This document shows, in pieces, positions 18,436-26,969 of a DNA stretch of 64,000 bases; the stretch's first letter is position 1; every line of letters begins with the position of its first letter. The notes below the pieces were generated by a model. That model was not told the origin of the DNA. It did no database searches and saw only the letters and a list, made by a program, of their open reading frames with translations. This DNA comes from Lachnospiraceae bacterium (GTDB taxonomy: Bacteria; Bacillota; Clostridia; Lachnospirales; Lachnospiraceae): positions 1-64,000 of the forward strand of contig SVEK01000005.1 in NCBI GenBank assembly GCA_015057405.1, in the 5' to 3' direction. The translations under genes were made by a program, and so were the position numbers.

Positions 18436-19209
18436 TTAGAACTTTCCGCCTGAACCCGAGTGTCCACCCGAACCACCGGAAGAACTTGATTTGGTTTCAA
18501 TTTTTCTCCTGGATTCTGTTGAATGGGTAAATCTGTCATCTCGATATGTAATATCAAACGAATTATCCTGAACGTAATTATCGGCATCTACACCTGTCGC
18601 AACATTTTTCATTTTGCTTTTGAATATCAGGCCTACAAAAAGTGCAATCAAAATTGCGATTAAAGCAGATGCACCCCATTTTATTACGTTATACATCGGA
18701 TTGCTTTTAACTGTTACCGGATTACCCTCTAAGGCACAGTTAAGAAGTTCGCTGCTTTTATCAATATAATCCGAAAAACCGTTGTACCACTCATCATCTG
18801 CAAAATCATCAAGAAATTCATCTTCTATCAGATTAATGGAATAATCGTTAACCGCCTTATTGACAAATTTACCGTGAACATCCAGATAATAATCTCTGGC
18901 ACTCATACTGAGAAGCAAAATCATTCCTTCTCTGCCTTCACCGATTCCGCATCCTGAACTGTCAAAGATGTCAATTGCAACGTCCATAATGTCATTATCA
19001 TAGTCTGTATAATCATTCATTATGTATATGAATATCTCGGCACCATACTTTTGGGCAGCCTCAGCCGCGCGTTCCTCCAGCTTGTAAACTTCATCCTGAG
19101 ACAGTATTCCTACCTCATCGCACACGTAAGGAATAGTTGCAGCCTGAGTGTCAGTTCTTATACCTAATACAAGGCATACTGCCAATATAAATAATACTAT
19201 TCTCTTCAT
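18436..19209 (-). CDS. TPM-domain membrane protein, YdjH/YgcG-like
   Basis: 257 residues. Signal peptide 1-23; TPM domain about 25-160 (YVCDEVGILSQDEVYKLEERAAEAAQKYGAEIFIYIMND, then IGEGREGMILLLSMSARDYYLDVHG). One membrane helix at about 177-195 and a cytoplasmic tail ending in the SGGSGGHSGSGGKF glycine-rich motif typical of YgcG-like proteins. Its order with the two upstream genes (SPFH protein, zinc-ribbon protein) matches the B. subtilis ydjGHI set, which works with PspA in membrane stress; no pspA is present here. Spacing to the zinc-ribbon gene is 15 bp, so co-transcribed. Confidence 0.85.
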   Translation of the reverse strand: MKRIVLFILAVCLVLGIRTDTQAATIPYVCDEVGILSQDEVYKLEERAAEAAQKYGAEIFIYIMNDYTDYDNDIMDVAIDIFDSSGCGIGEGREGMILLLSMSARDYYLDVHGKFVNKAVNDYSINLIEDEFLDDFADDEWYNGFSDYIDKSSELLNCALEGNPVTVKSNPMYNVIKWGASALIAILIALFVGLIFKSKMKNVATGVDADNYVQDNSFDITYRDDRFTHSTESRRKIETKSSSSGGSGGHSGSGGKF

Positions 19210-19224
19210 AATCTAACCCTCCTG

Positions 19225-20379
19225 CTACAATATCAAAGAAGCAATCATTCCGCCAACTCCCGCAAATCCTAAAATCAATGTTGACGCAAGTGCAACACCT
19301 AATCTGAGAATGTTGTATTTTTTCTTGTCAATAGGCAACTCTCCAACAAATTTACCTGTTTGGCCATTCATCATGAAAGTGTACTTATTGTCATTCCAGT
19401 GAGTATTAAGTACCCATACCGGAAGCATGGCATATTTAACTTCGCCTCTTGTAAGTTTAATGTTTTTGCTTGACGTGGTTACAGTCGCATATCCTTTAAC
19501 ATCATCCCTTAAAAGGTCTGTTAAGGAATTACGGAACCTCAAATCAGCTCTTGGAGAACATTCTTCTACAGAAACATCATATCTGTCAGCAAGATATCCC
19601 GGCATATATGCTGTTGAAAACGGCTTAAGTTCTCCATAATTAAACGGCTCAAGAGAATCCATATAATCGTCAGCCATCTTAGAAGACGCATCAGTAGGAA
19701 GCTTCTCAAAAAATGCCCTACCGCTTCGGGTTACTTTGTAATGGTTAGTTTTGGTTACTTCATAATCACCGGATCTGTATACATGGGTTTTTGTTGCATT
19801 AAATACAATGTTACCCTCTGTCTCAGCTGAAAACATCCAGAACGGAACGTATATTCCTTTTATCTCATCAATGTGATTAGCATCACTAAACACTTTAGGC
19901 AAAAGGAACTTACCCTTATAAAAATTCTTAAGCGCCTCAACTGCTGCTTTTTTATCTAGCTTAAACGGTATTATGTAATCCGGCTTAATACTTCCGTCAA
20001 ATTGTCCCGGAATAACCGTAGGGTTATCACAATACGGACAGCTTGTTGCCGCAGTCGTGTCGTCACATATAAGTTCGGCACCGCAGGAAGGACAATTATA
20101 TGCTTTCATGCGCTCAGCATTCCAGTCTCCGTTACCTTCCCCGTCCTCACTTGATAATGTGTATTCTCCTATATCTTCATAACTATCTTCTTTTTCATCC
20201 TCTCCGGCTTCCTTAAAAGCTTCTTTTGCCTTTTCTTCTTTTTCGGAGTACAAAGCTTCTATCTCAGCCACCTCATAGCTCGAACCACAATAATCACATT
20301 CAAGCTTACCGCTTTCACCAACAAAATGAAGCGGACCGGTACATGCAGGACATTTATGATTGGTAATCTGTGTAGCCAT
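19225..20379 (-). CDS. Zinc-ribbon membrane-associated protein, YdjG-like
   Basis: 384 residues. Two zinc ribbons: CPACTGPL...CDYCG at about 9-33 and CPSCGAEL...CPYC at about 95-118, separated by an acidic low-complexity linker. The main domain (about 135-345) begins PDYIIPFKLDKKAAVEAL and contains IKGIYVPFWMFSAETEGNI, a signature of this zinc-ribbon family. A hydrophobic helix closes the protein (about 360-380). B. subtilis YdjG is the matching protein. It lies between the SPFH and TPM genes with gaps of 27 and 15 bp, so the three form one operon. Function probably scaffold/recruitment at the membrane; inference from the Bacillus system. Confidence 0.8.
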   Translation of the reverse strand: MATQITNHKCPACTGPLHFVGESGKLECDYCGSSYEVAEIEALYSEKEEKAKEAFKEAGEDEKEDSYEDIGEYTLSSEDGEGNGDWNAERMKAYNCPSCGAELICDDTTAATSCPYCDNPTVIPGQFDGSIKPDYIIPFKLDKKAAVEALKNFYKGKFLLPKVFSDANHIDEIKGIYVPFWMFSAETEGNIVFNATKTHVYRSGDYEVTKTNHYKVTRSGRAFFEKLPTDASSKMADDYMDSLEPFNYGELKPFSTAYMPGYLADRYDVSVEECSPRADLRFRNSLTDLLRDDVKGYATVTTSSKNIKLTRGEVKYAMLPVWVLNTHWNDNKYTFMMNGQTGKFVGELPIDKKKYNILRLGVALASTLILGFAGVGGMIASLIL

Positions 20380-20406
20380 TAATAATCTCCTTCTTATTCA
20401 GCGAAT

Positions 20407-21756
20407 CTATTTTATATCACCCGCATCAAATGGGTCTCCGCATTCAGGACAGAACTTTGGTGGATTCTGCGGATCCTCAGGCTCCCATCCACACTTGTCA
20501 CATTGATACTGTGGAACTCCCTCAGGTTTCTTAGCACCGCATTCAGCACAGAATTTGCCCTTATTAACTGCGCCGCAACTGCAAGTCCAGCCTGCAACTG
20601 CTTCAGGTTTTTTAGCACCGCATTCTGTACAGAATTTACCTGTTACTGTTGCCCCGCATGCGCACTGCCATGAATCAGCCGCTGCATTTTGTGCCGGTGC
20701 TGCCTGAGGCTGTGCTGCCTGCTGCTGTTGTTGCTGCTGTTGCTGCCCCATCTGGAATAATCCGTTAATATTCGGTCCCATACCTGCAGCCTGATTAGCC
20801 ATGCCCATTCCCATAAATGCCATAGCAGGTCCTGCTGATGTATTGGCTGCTGCTGCTTTAGCTGCTTCTGCCTGAGACATTCCCATATAAGCCGCAAGTC
20901 TTGTCGGATCAGTATATGCAGCTGTTTTCTGCATCTCCTTAATTGTCTTCTCATCCTCTTCATCCGGCGTAACACTTGATATACCGAAGGAAACTACTTC
21001 TATACCTCTTATATCGCCCCAATTTGAACTAAGAACATCATTAAGGGCAGTAGCCATTTCCATAGTAGCACCTGTAAGTGCTGTGTATCTTACACCCTGA
21101 CATCCGACTTTATAAAATGCAGGCTGCAATGCAGTAAGAAGCTCTGTTTTAAGCTGACTGTCTATCTCTGATCTTTTATATTCGCTCTGAACGTTACCTG
21201 CCACCTTAGTGTAAAACAAAATCGGATTGGTTATACGATAACTGTATTCACCGAAACATTTGATTCCTATATCCATGTCTATTCCTGCTCTTTCATCTAC
21301 AACACGGAAAGGAACAGGCGACGGAGTTCCGTACTTGTTACCCATTATTTCTTTTGTATTAACATAATATACTCTCTGATCTTTTCCTGCGCCGCCGCCA
21401 AATGTGAAACGCTGACCTATATTCTTAAACACCGCCGGAATACTCTTACTGAGTGAACCGTAAAAAAGTGAAGGTTCTGTTGACATATCATATGTATATT
21501 CTCCCGGCTCTGCACATATATCAACAACCTTACCCTGTTCCACAATAAGCATACACTGTCCGTCTGCCACTGCGATAACAGAACCATTGGAAATAATGTT
21601 ATCTTCACCCTTTGTGTTAGATGAACGACCACTTGTCCTGCACACTCCTTTAGTAATTAACACGTCCTCCGGAATTGCATCACAATAAAAATACTCTTTC
21701 CACTGGTCAGCCATCACTCCGCCTGCAGCTCCAACAATTGCTTTAATTAATCCCAT
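20407..21756 (-). CDS. SPFH-domain protein with C-terminal zinc ribbons, YdjI-like
   Basis: 449 residues from the ATG at 21756 (AGGAGG 8 bp upstream). N-terminal GLIKAIVGAAGGVMADQWKEYFYCD is the signature of the 'virion core protein'/YdjI group of SPFH proteins. The SPFH/Band-7 part covers about 30-285, with QRVYYVNTKEIMGNKYGTPSPVPFRV and a D-I-G-I-K-CFGEYSYRI core. Then a Met/Ala-rich region, a nine-glutamine run, and three short zinc ribbons (CACGATVTGKFCTECG, CSCGAVNKGKFCAECG, CDKCGW...CPECG). SPFH proteins form membrane microdomain scaffolds. Gene order with the following zinc-ribbon and TPM genes supports a YdjGHI-like membrane-stress complex. Confidence 0.87.
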   Translation of the reverse strand: MGLIKAIVGAAGGVMADQWKEYFYCDAIPEDVLITKGVCRTSGRSSNTKGEDNIISNGSVIAVADGQCMLIVEQGKVVDICAEPGEYTYDMSTEPSLFYGSLSKSIPAVFKNIGQRFTFGGGAGKDQRVYYVNTKEIMGNKYGTPSPVPFRVVDERAGIDMDIGIKCFGEYSYRITNPILFYTKVAGNVQSEYKRSEIDSQLKTELLTALQPAFYKVGCQGVRYTALTGATMEMATALNDVLSSNWGDIRGIEVVSFGISSVTPDEEDEKTIKEMQKTAAYTDPTRLAAYMGMSQAEAAKAAAANTSAGPAMAFMGMGMANQAAGMGPNINGLFQMGQQQQQQQQQAAQPQAAPAQNAAADSWQCACGATVTGKFCTECGAKKPEAVAGWTCSCGAVNKGKFCAECGAKKPEGVPQYQCDKCGWEPEDPQNPPKFCPECGDPFDAGDIK

Positions 21757-21790
21757 AATCAATTCCTCCTGTTAATATAATAATTAATAA

Positions 21791-22465
21791 TTACTCATCA
21801 AGGTCAAAGTTATTAAAATCAAACAAGTCTCCCAATGCCGTCTCTAAAGGTGCTACCGGCTTTCTTGTCTTTTCTAACAACGAAATCATTCTCTTTGTCT
21901 CTTCGTCATTTTTAGATGCCACATAAAGCCTCGCAGTATTAATTGCATCAGTAAGGGCGTCATGGGCAGTTCCCTCGAATTTTCTGCCGACTGCTTCTAT
22001 TGCCTTCTTAAGTCCCATCGGCTTTCGTGAAAGCCCCACCAGAGACGAGAATTGCTTCTGAAAATCTTTCCATTTATCAAAGAGCGCCTCCCATTTGACA
22101 GATACTTCGCATTGCTTTAATTCAATTTCTCCTTTAATCTGCCTTAAGTCACTATCGCTCCATGAATAAATATTTTCAATGTCATCCACATCTGCGCACC
22201 AGTCAATAAATTTATTAAGTGCAGTGTAGAAATCATCACTTTCTGCCACCATATCATATGTTATTCCGGTAAGCCTCGTAATATGCGGGTCTATGCTTTG
22301 ATTGTACTGTGGCTTAACATACATCTTGAAACTGTCCATGTCAGCATCATTATCATCTAACATAAGAGCTCCAATCTCTATAATCTCATATCCGCTTGTC
22401 TTACGCTCTTCGTCTTCCTCACGAAAAAACGGATTCATCTCTAAATCTATAAATATTTTTCTCAT
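21791..22465 (-). CDS. DEDDh 3'-5' exonuclease (RNase T/KapD-like)
   Basis: 224 residues. Exo motifs are visible: FIDLEMN (Asp/Glu at 7 and 9), EIIEIGALML, the ITRLTGITYDMV strand-helix, YSWSDSDLRQI (Exo II Asp) and GTAHDALTDAINTARLY (Exo III His and Asp). This is the DEDDh exonuclease fold used by RNase T, oligoribonuclease-like and KapD proteins; substrate (RNA or DNA) cannot be decided. It lies 34 bp upstream of the SPFH gene and may be the first gene of that transcript, though a functional tie is not known. Confidence 0.85.
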   Translation of the reverse strand: MRKIFIDLEMNPFFREEDEERKTSGYEIIEIGALMLDDNDADMDSFKMYVKPQYNQSIDPHITRLTGITYDMVAESDDFYTALNKFIDWCADVDDIENIYSWSDSDLRQIKGEIELKQCEVSVKWEALFDKWKDFQKQFSSLVGLSRKPMGLKKAIEAVGRKFEGTAHDALTDAINTARLYVASKNDEETKRMISLLEKTRKPVAPLETALGDLFDFNNFDLDE

Positions 22466-22669
22466 TAATCACATTCACTCCCAAGCATCACTGAGTTAAA
22501 AACACAACATCTTCATTTTATACTATTTTCCGACTATATTCAACTATAACAAAAAAATGTACTAAAAAAAACTTTCACGAACAATGCTTTTTCATCCGGT
22601 ACCGACTAACACCCGGACACTTGCACCAGACAAAACATCATGACATAAGAAATACGCGTCGATGGCACG

Positions 22670-22704
22670 AAAAAAACCTGACCGCCACTACCGGCAATCA
22701 GGTT
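22670..22704 (-). terminator. Rho-independent terminator, minus strand
   Basis: AACCTGA (22675-22681) pairs with TCAGGTT (22698-22704), with GCC/GGC pairs inside; on the minus strand a run of T follows. It lies 15 bp past the stop of the SurA-like gene. Confidence 0.88.
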
Positions 22705-22719
22705 AAAAATAAACAGTAA

Positions 22720-23463
22720 TTATCTCTTAAATTTACTATGAATATCCTTTTTTGTCTTAACTCTCTTATATTGTTGTTTTTTACTGGCCTGTTTTTTTAT
22801 TTTATCCAACTTTTTATTCCACAGGTTAGTGTTCTCATTATCAAATATATCCGCTGTTGTGCCTTCATTGAATTCTTTTTCTAATGCAGCAACATATTTT
22901 TGTACAGGTAATTTTTTCTTATAAATTGTTTCTTGATATTTCCAAAAGTCTTCTTCGGATTCAAACTGCTCAATCTCTTTTTTTAATTCTTCGCTATTAT
23001 TGCAGTTTTCAAAGTCAACTTTTAAGTTCTGAATATAATCTTTTAATTCGGAATCTGAAACATCATATCCATTTGCAATAGCTTCGGCATACATTGCATT
23101 ATATTCTTCTATGTATTCAACAGCCATTTCTTCGGCATCTTTTGAATCATTACCCTGCTGTTCGAAAAACAACTGAGCTCTTTCAATCTCATCAAATGTA
23201 ACAATTACATCACTACCGGCTTCATACACTTCGTCATAAGTTACTAACTCATCAGAAGCTGCCCCTTCCACCGCAACGCAGTACATAGAAGACTTATCTT
23301 TAGCTTTTTGGGAATTATTATCTTCATATTGTTCATATTCAAGCTGACCTAATCCGGCCATCTTTCCTTTGTCATTCATTGAGGCATTAATTGTACAACA
23401 AACCAATATTCCTATCAGAAATAAACCCAACCCACTTATGATTGATATTCTTAATTTCTTCAT
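22720..23463 (-). CDS. Membrane-anchored SurA/PrsA-like helical protein without a foldase domain
   Basis: 247 residues. Hydrophobic N-terminal helix (LGLFLIGILVCCTI), possibly a lipoprotein (Cys-Cys at 22-23) or a plain anchor. After an acidic linker comes a helical region (about 85-215) with the pattern of SurA/PrsA N-domains: TFDEIERAQLFFEQQG, then EYNAMYAEAIANGYDVSDSELKDYIQNLK and EDFWKYQETIYKKKLPVQKY. The parvulin isomerase domain that normally follows is missing; the C-terminus is basic. Likely an extracytoplasmic chaperone-like protein. Stands alone with its own terminator. Confidence 0.7.
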   Translation of the reverse strand: MKKLRISIISGLGLFLIGILVCCTINASMNDKGKMAGLGQLEYEQYEDNNSQKAKDKSSMYCVAVEGAASDELVTYDEVYEAGSDVIVTFDEIERAQLFFEQQGNDSKDAEEMAVEYIEEYNAMYAEAIANGYDVSDSELKDYIQNLKVDFENCNNSEELKKEIEQFESEEDFWKYQETIYKKKLPVQKYVAALEKEFNEGTTADIFDNENTNLWNKKLDKIKKQASKKQQYKRVKTKKDIHSKFKR

Positions 23464-23516
23464 TCTTATATCTCATTTACAATGTCATCCTAATTGTTCC
23501 CCGGCTTAACTACTCA

Positions 23517-23921
23517 CTAATTAATATCATCATTATCATAAAGACCGGAATCGTGTTCATCATTATCCGATAACGGATCCCCTATAAACTCTCTGCTGGA
23601 AACTCTCTTAGCATCCCTTTGAGTCTCAATCTTTTCCGACAATAACTCCTTAACTTCCTTCGACTTCTTGACACTCTTAATATCAAAATCACCCATTGTC
23701 CTATCACCTGAGCAGCAATGAATTGTTCCCACTCCGAATATACGTTGACCAAGAGACCTATTAAGTGATACATCAGTTATACGATACAATCTTACTTCAT
23801 CCTCTTTTTTATTAAGAAATCCTGTTTCAATAAACAGACGTTCTTCTGTTAAAGCATATTTTGTAAATGAAAGCGGTAATCCGAATAATGTGCGTTTTCT
23901 GTCTCTCCATAAGTAATCCAT
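23517..23921 (-). CDS. Bacterial PH-domain protein (bPH2 family)
   Basis: 134 residues with no membrane segment. Residues about 18-92 follow the bPH_2 (YdbS/YdbT-like) pattern: FTKYALTEERLFIETGFLNKKEDEVRLYRITDVSLNRSLGQRIFGVGTIHC...GDFDIKSVKKSKEVKELL. Usually this domain is attached to membrane helices; here it is free and followed by an acidic tail (SDNDEHDSGLYDNDDIN). Function unknown. Confidence 0.8.
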   Translation of the reverse strand: MDYLWRDRKRTLFGLPLSFTKYALTEERLFIETGFLNKKEDEVRLYRITDVSLNRSLGQRIFGVGTIHCCSGDRTMGDFDIKSVKKSKEVKELLSEKIETQRDAKRVSSREFIGDPLSDNDEHDSGLYDNDDIN

Positions 23922-24023
23922 AAGCTAATCTCCCCTATAATTCATCATGCAATCAAAACACTGCAAAACAATCGTTACACTAACATAACCACAGTAACAA
24001 AAAAATGTCACTATCATCTATAT

Positions 24024-24043
24024 ATTGTAAAACATTTTACAAT
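24024..24043. promoter_or_regulatory. Perfect AT-rich palindrome between the SpoU and PH-domain genes
   Basis: ATTGTAAAA-CA-TTTTACAAT, two exact 9-bp half-sites, lies 5 bp past the SpoU stop codon and about 100 bp upstream of the PH-domain gene. It could be an operator or a short transcript-end hairpin; no protein is assigned. Confidence 0.45.
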
Positions 24044-24048
24044 TAACG

Positions 24049-24870
24049 TCAATAGAAATTACACATTTCCCAAAATGCAACTGCGCTTGCTGCCGCAACA
24101 TTTAATGAATCAACTCCGTGACTCATAGGTATCATTACCGTATAATCACAGGCCCGGATAGCACTGTCCGAAAGACCCTCGCTTTCATTTCCAAGAACAA
24201 TTGCAAGGTTTTCGGCCTGCTTTATCCTTTTGTCACTTATCGATACCGAATCTTCCTTAAGAGCCATTGCAACAGTAACAAAGCCGTTCTTTTTAAGTGT
24301 TTCTATAACATCGTCATTATCGCATATTGTCCATGGGACCTGAAATACAGTTCCCATACTGACTCTTAAGGAACGCCTGTACAATGGATCCGAACATGCA
24401 CCGTTAAGTATTATTCCGTCAACATTAAGTGCTGCTGCCGAACGGAATATGGCACCTACATTAGTAGGATTCTCAATATCGTCAAGCACTGCAATTCTTT
24501 TAGCATCTTTACATATTTCTTCTGCGGTTTTAAGGGGCCTTCGACGCATGGCGCATAACATGCCTCTTGTCAGATTAAAGCCCGTAATCTTCGTCAGAAC
24601 ATCAAAAGAAGCGGTGTATACCGGAACAGATTCACACCGCTTAATGATTTCTTTTCCCTGAGTTTCTATATGCTTATCTTCAACAAGAACCGACACGGGT
24701 TCATAACCTGCATCAAGAGCCCTTTCTATGACCTTCGGGCTTTCGGCTATGAACAATCCCAATTCCGGCTCATATATGTGATAAAGTTCATTTTCTCTGT
24801 ACCTTGCATATATATCTAACTCAGGCTGATTAATACTATTTAACCTAATAATATCAACATTTTCTTTCAT
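24049..24870 (-). CDS. SpoU/TrmH family RNA 2'-O-methyltransferase
   Basis: 273 residues. An N-terminal substrate-binding domain (FIAESPKVIERALDAGYEPVSVLVED) is followed by the knotted SpoU methylase with all three motifs: IAVLDDIENPTNVGAIFRSAAAL (motif 1), LAIVLGNESEGLSD (motif 2) and VMIPMSHGVDSLNVAAASAVAFWE (motif 3). These enzymes methylate ribose 2'-OH of tRNA or rRNA with SAM. The particular nucleotide cannot be assigned; the family includes RlmB and TrmH. Confidence 0.92.
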   Translation of the reverse strand: MKENVDIIRLNSINQPELDIYARYRENELYHIYEPELGLFIAESPKVIERALDAGYEPVSVLVEDKHIETQGKEIIKRCESVPVYTASFDVLTKITGFNLTRGMLCAMRRRPLKTAEEICKDAKRIAVLDDIENPTNVGAIFRSAAALNVDGIILNGACSDPLYRRSLRVSMGTVFQVPWTICDNDDVIETLKKNGFVTVAMALKEDSVSISDKRIKQAENLAIVLGNESEGLSDSAIRACDYTVMIPMSHGVDSLNVAAASAVAFWEMCNFY

Positions 24871-24989
24871 AACATTTCTTAATAACAGTTTATCTCAACA
24901 GATAAGCAATAGAAATAAAACATTACAAAATATATACATATCTGTCGGTTGCAACAAATTGTTTATACCAAATCTACAGCTAAAATTAC

Positions 24990-26606
24990 CTACTTAACAT
25001 AACAATCAAGAGTTTCCCTTACAGCTCCCGGTCCGGCTATCATCTTAGTAAACATATCTGTTATTTTATCACTAAGTCCCGCCGCACAAAGGTCGGTCCC
25101 GAACAGATTGCTGTTAGAAAGAATATAGCTAAGCTTATCACCTACTGTTTCAGGCTGACCAAATGTAATACCTTCCAGCGCCTTCTGCAGTTCATTAAGC
25201 ATAGGGTCACTGCTAAGCTCCATATTATTTCCATTGTCATCAATAGCAAGAAGATATCTTAACCATCCTGCAATTGCAAGGGGAATATATGTAAGCGTGG
25301 TTACGTCAAGAGCGTCTGATTCAATATATGACTTAATAGTCTCTCCGAATCTTACAGGAACTTTCTGACTGGTATCAGTTGCAATTCTCTGTGGCATATC
25401 AGGTACAAACGGATTAGGGAGTCTTTCATCAATTACTTCCTTTATAAAATCCATCGGACTAAGAATTCCCGGGTCTGTAACTACAGGAATACCCTCATCA
25501 TATCCGATATGTTCAACAAGTTTTTTAAGAGACTCATCTTTCATCTCTGCCGAAATGCTTGTATATCCAAGAAGACAACCATATACTGCCAATGCAGTAT
25601 GCAGTGGATTAAGACAGGTCGTAACCTTCATTCTCTCTGTATCATTTACTGTATCTCTGTCCGTAAAATACACTCCTGCAAGTTCTAACCTCGGTCTTCC
25701 GTTAGGGAACTTATCCTCAATTACAAGATACTGTGGAATCTCCGCATTAACAAACGGAGCTATATATGTTCCGCGGCTTGTTGTAACAGGAATCATATCT
25801 TCAATTCCTTTCTCACCAAGCATATCTTCTATCACCTTAGCCGGTCTTGGAGTTATTTTATCTATCATACTCCAAGGGAAAGAAACTTTGCTCTCATCAT
25901 TGATATACTCAATAAATGAATCGGTAACATATCCTTTTTCCTTCCATGCCGTAGCTATTTTACTAACGCTTTCGTATAGTTTTTCACCATTATGACTACA
26001 GTTGTCCATACTAACAAGGGCAACAGGTGCCGCACCATTATTAAATCTTTCGTAAAGCATGGCAGTTACCACACTCATTGCATGCTTTGGTTTATCCGGA
26101 CCGCACTCAATATCATCGATAACAACCGGCAACAACTCACCGTTCATGTTATATAAAGAGTATCCTTTTTCAGTGATTGTAAAACTCACCATCTGAAGTC
26201 CCTTATTAGAAAAAATCTCTTTCATTCGTGCAAATGACTCTGCCTCATCACAATTAGCATGGAGAGCTTCACATACACTTGCAATTATTTTGTTCTCCGT
26301 ATTGCCATCTGGCTTAAGACCCACGAACAACGTAAGATTATCAAACGGATTATATATTTTATCAATTATTTCATAATCAAATGTGTCGGCTGCTATTATT
26401 CCCGTGTCTGCCTCTCCCTTATCAAGAACAACCTGTTGCAATTCCGCAACGAATCCTCTGAATATATTACCGGCTCCAAAATGAATCCATGTAGGATTAG
26501 CCTTTGTGTTTGCTACAACATTTGCCACGTCAAACTCAGGCAGCTTAACACCTGCCGCCTTCCATTCTGATGCATTACCGGTTATGTCATTCAATGTCAG
26601 TTTCAT
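24990..26606 (-). CDS. uxuB: D-mannonate/fructuronate oxidoreductase
   Basis: 538 residues, mannitol-dehydrogenase family. The N-terminal NAD-binding part has WIHFGAGNIFRGFVAELQQ; VSMDNCSHNGEKLYESV and the catalytic-lysine stretch SFPWSMIDKITPRP are typical of UxuB/UxaB. It reduces D-fructuronate to D-mannonate with NADH in the hexuronate route. Its company decides the name: uxuA, uxaC and kdgK lie upstream on the same strand. It is the last gene of the operon, separated from kdgK by a 360-bp spacer full of tandem repeats. Confidence 0.92.
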   Translation of the reverse strand: MKLTLNDITGNASEWKAAGVKLPEFDVANVVANTKANPTWIHFGAGNIFRGFVAELQQVVLDKGEADTGIIAADTFDYEIIDKIYNPFDNLTLFVGLKPDGNTENKIIASVCEALHANCDEAESFARMKEIFSNKGLQMVSFTITEKGYSLYNMNGELLPVVIDDIECGPDKPKHAMSVVTAMLYERFNNGAAPVALVSMDNCSHNGEKLYESVSKIATAWKEKGYVTDSFIEYINDESKVSFPWSMIDKITPRPAKVIEDMLGEKGIEDMIPVTTSRGTYIAPFVNAEIPQYLVIEDKFPNGRPRLELAGVYFTDRDTVNDTERMKVTTCLNPLHTALAVYGCLLGYTSISAEMKDESLKKLVEHIGYDEGIPVVTDPGILSPMDFIKEVIDERLPNPFVPDMPQRIATDTSQKVPVRFGETIKSYIESDALDVTTLTYIPLAIAGWLRYLLAIDDNGNNMELSSDPMLNELQKALEGITFGQPETVGDKLSYILSNSNLFGTDLCAAGLSDKITDMFTKMIAGPGAVRETLDCYVK

Positions 26607-26703
26607 AGAACAACTCTTTCCTTTCTTATACTTACTTTCTTATACTTATTTTCTTATACTTTTTTCCTTTACTCAGCTATCCCGCGTTATATATATCTCC
26701 GAG

Positions 26704-26969
26704 CTTCAACCCGTAAACACTTACCGCAGGGCTATTTCTTCGGGCTTCAACCCGTAAACACTTACTGCAGAGCTATATCTCCAGGCTCCAACCCGTAAAC
26801 ACTTACCGCAGAGCTATATCTCCGGACTTCAACCCGTAAACACTTACCGCAGAGCTATATCTCCGGGCTTCAACCCGTAAACACTTACCGCAGGGCTATT
26901 TCTCCGGGCTCCAACCTGCAAACATTTGCCGCAGAGCTATTTCTCCGGACTTCAACCCGTAAACACTTA
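26704..26969. repeat. Seven tandem 41-bp repeats between kdgK and uxuB
   Basis: Units begin at 26704, 26745, 26786, 26827, 26868, 26909 and 26950, each exactly 41 bp apart; the seventh is cut after about 20 bp, where the kdgK stop codon (26967-26969) is made from the repeat itself. The consensus starts CTTCAACCCGTAAACACTTA and continues CCGCAGAGCTATATCTCCGGG. Each junction can fold as CGGG-cttcaa-CCCG. Differences between units are scattered single bases. Because 41 is not a multiple of 3, the array cannot be coding. The rest of the 26607-26966 gap is T-rich, with a short CTTATACTT triplication near 26625. Confidence 0.93.

Noticed and set aside
26704-26969. CRISPR array
   Set aside because: The 41-bp units abut each other with no unique spacers, and no cas gene is in the window.
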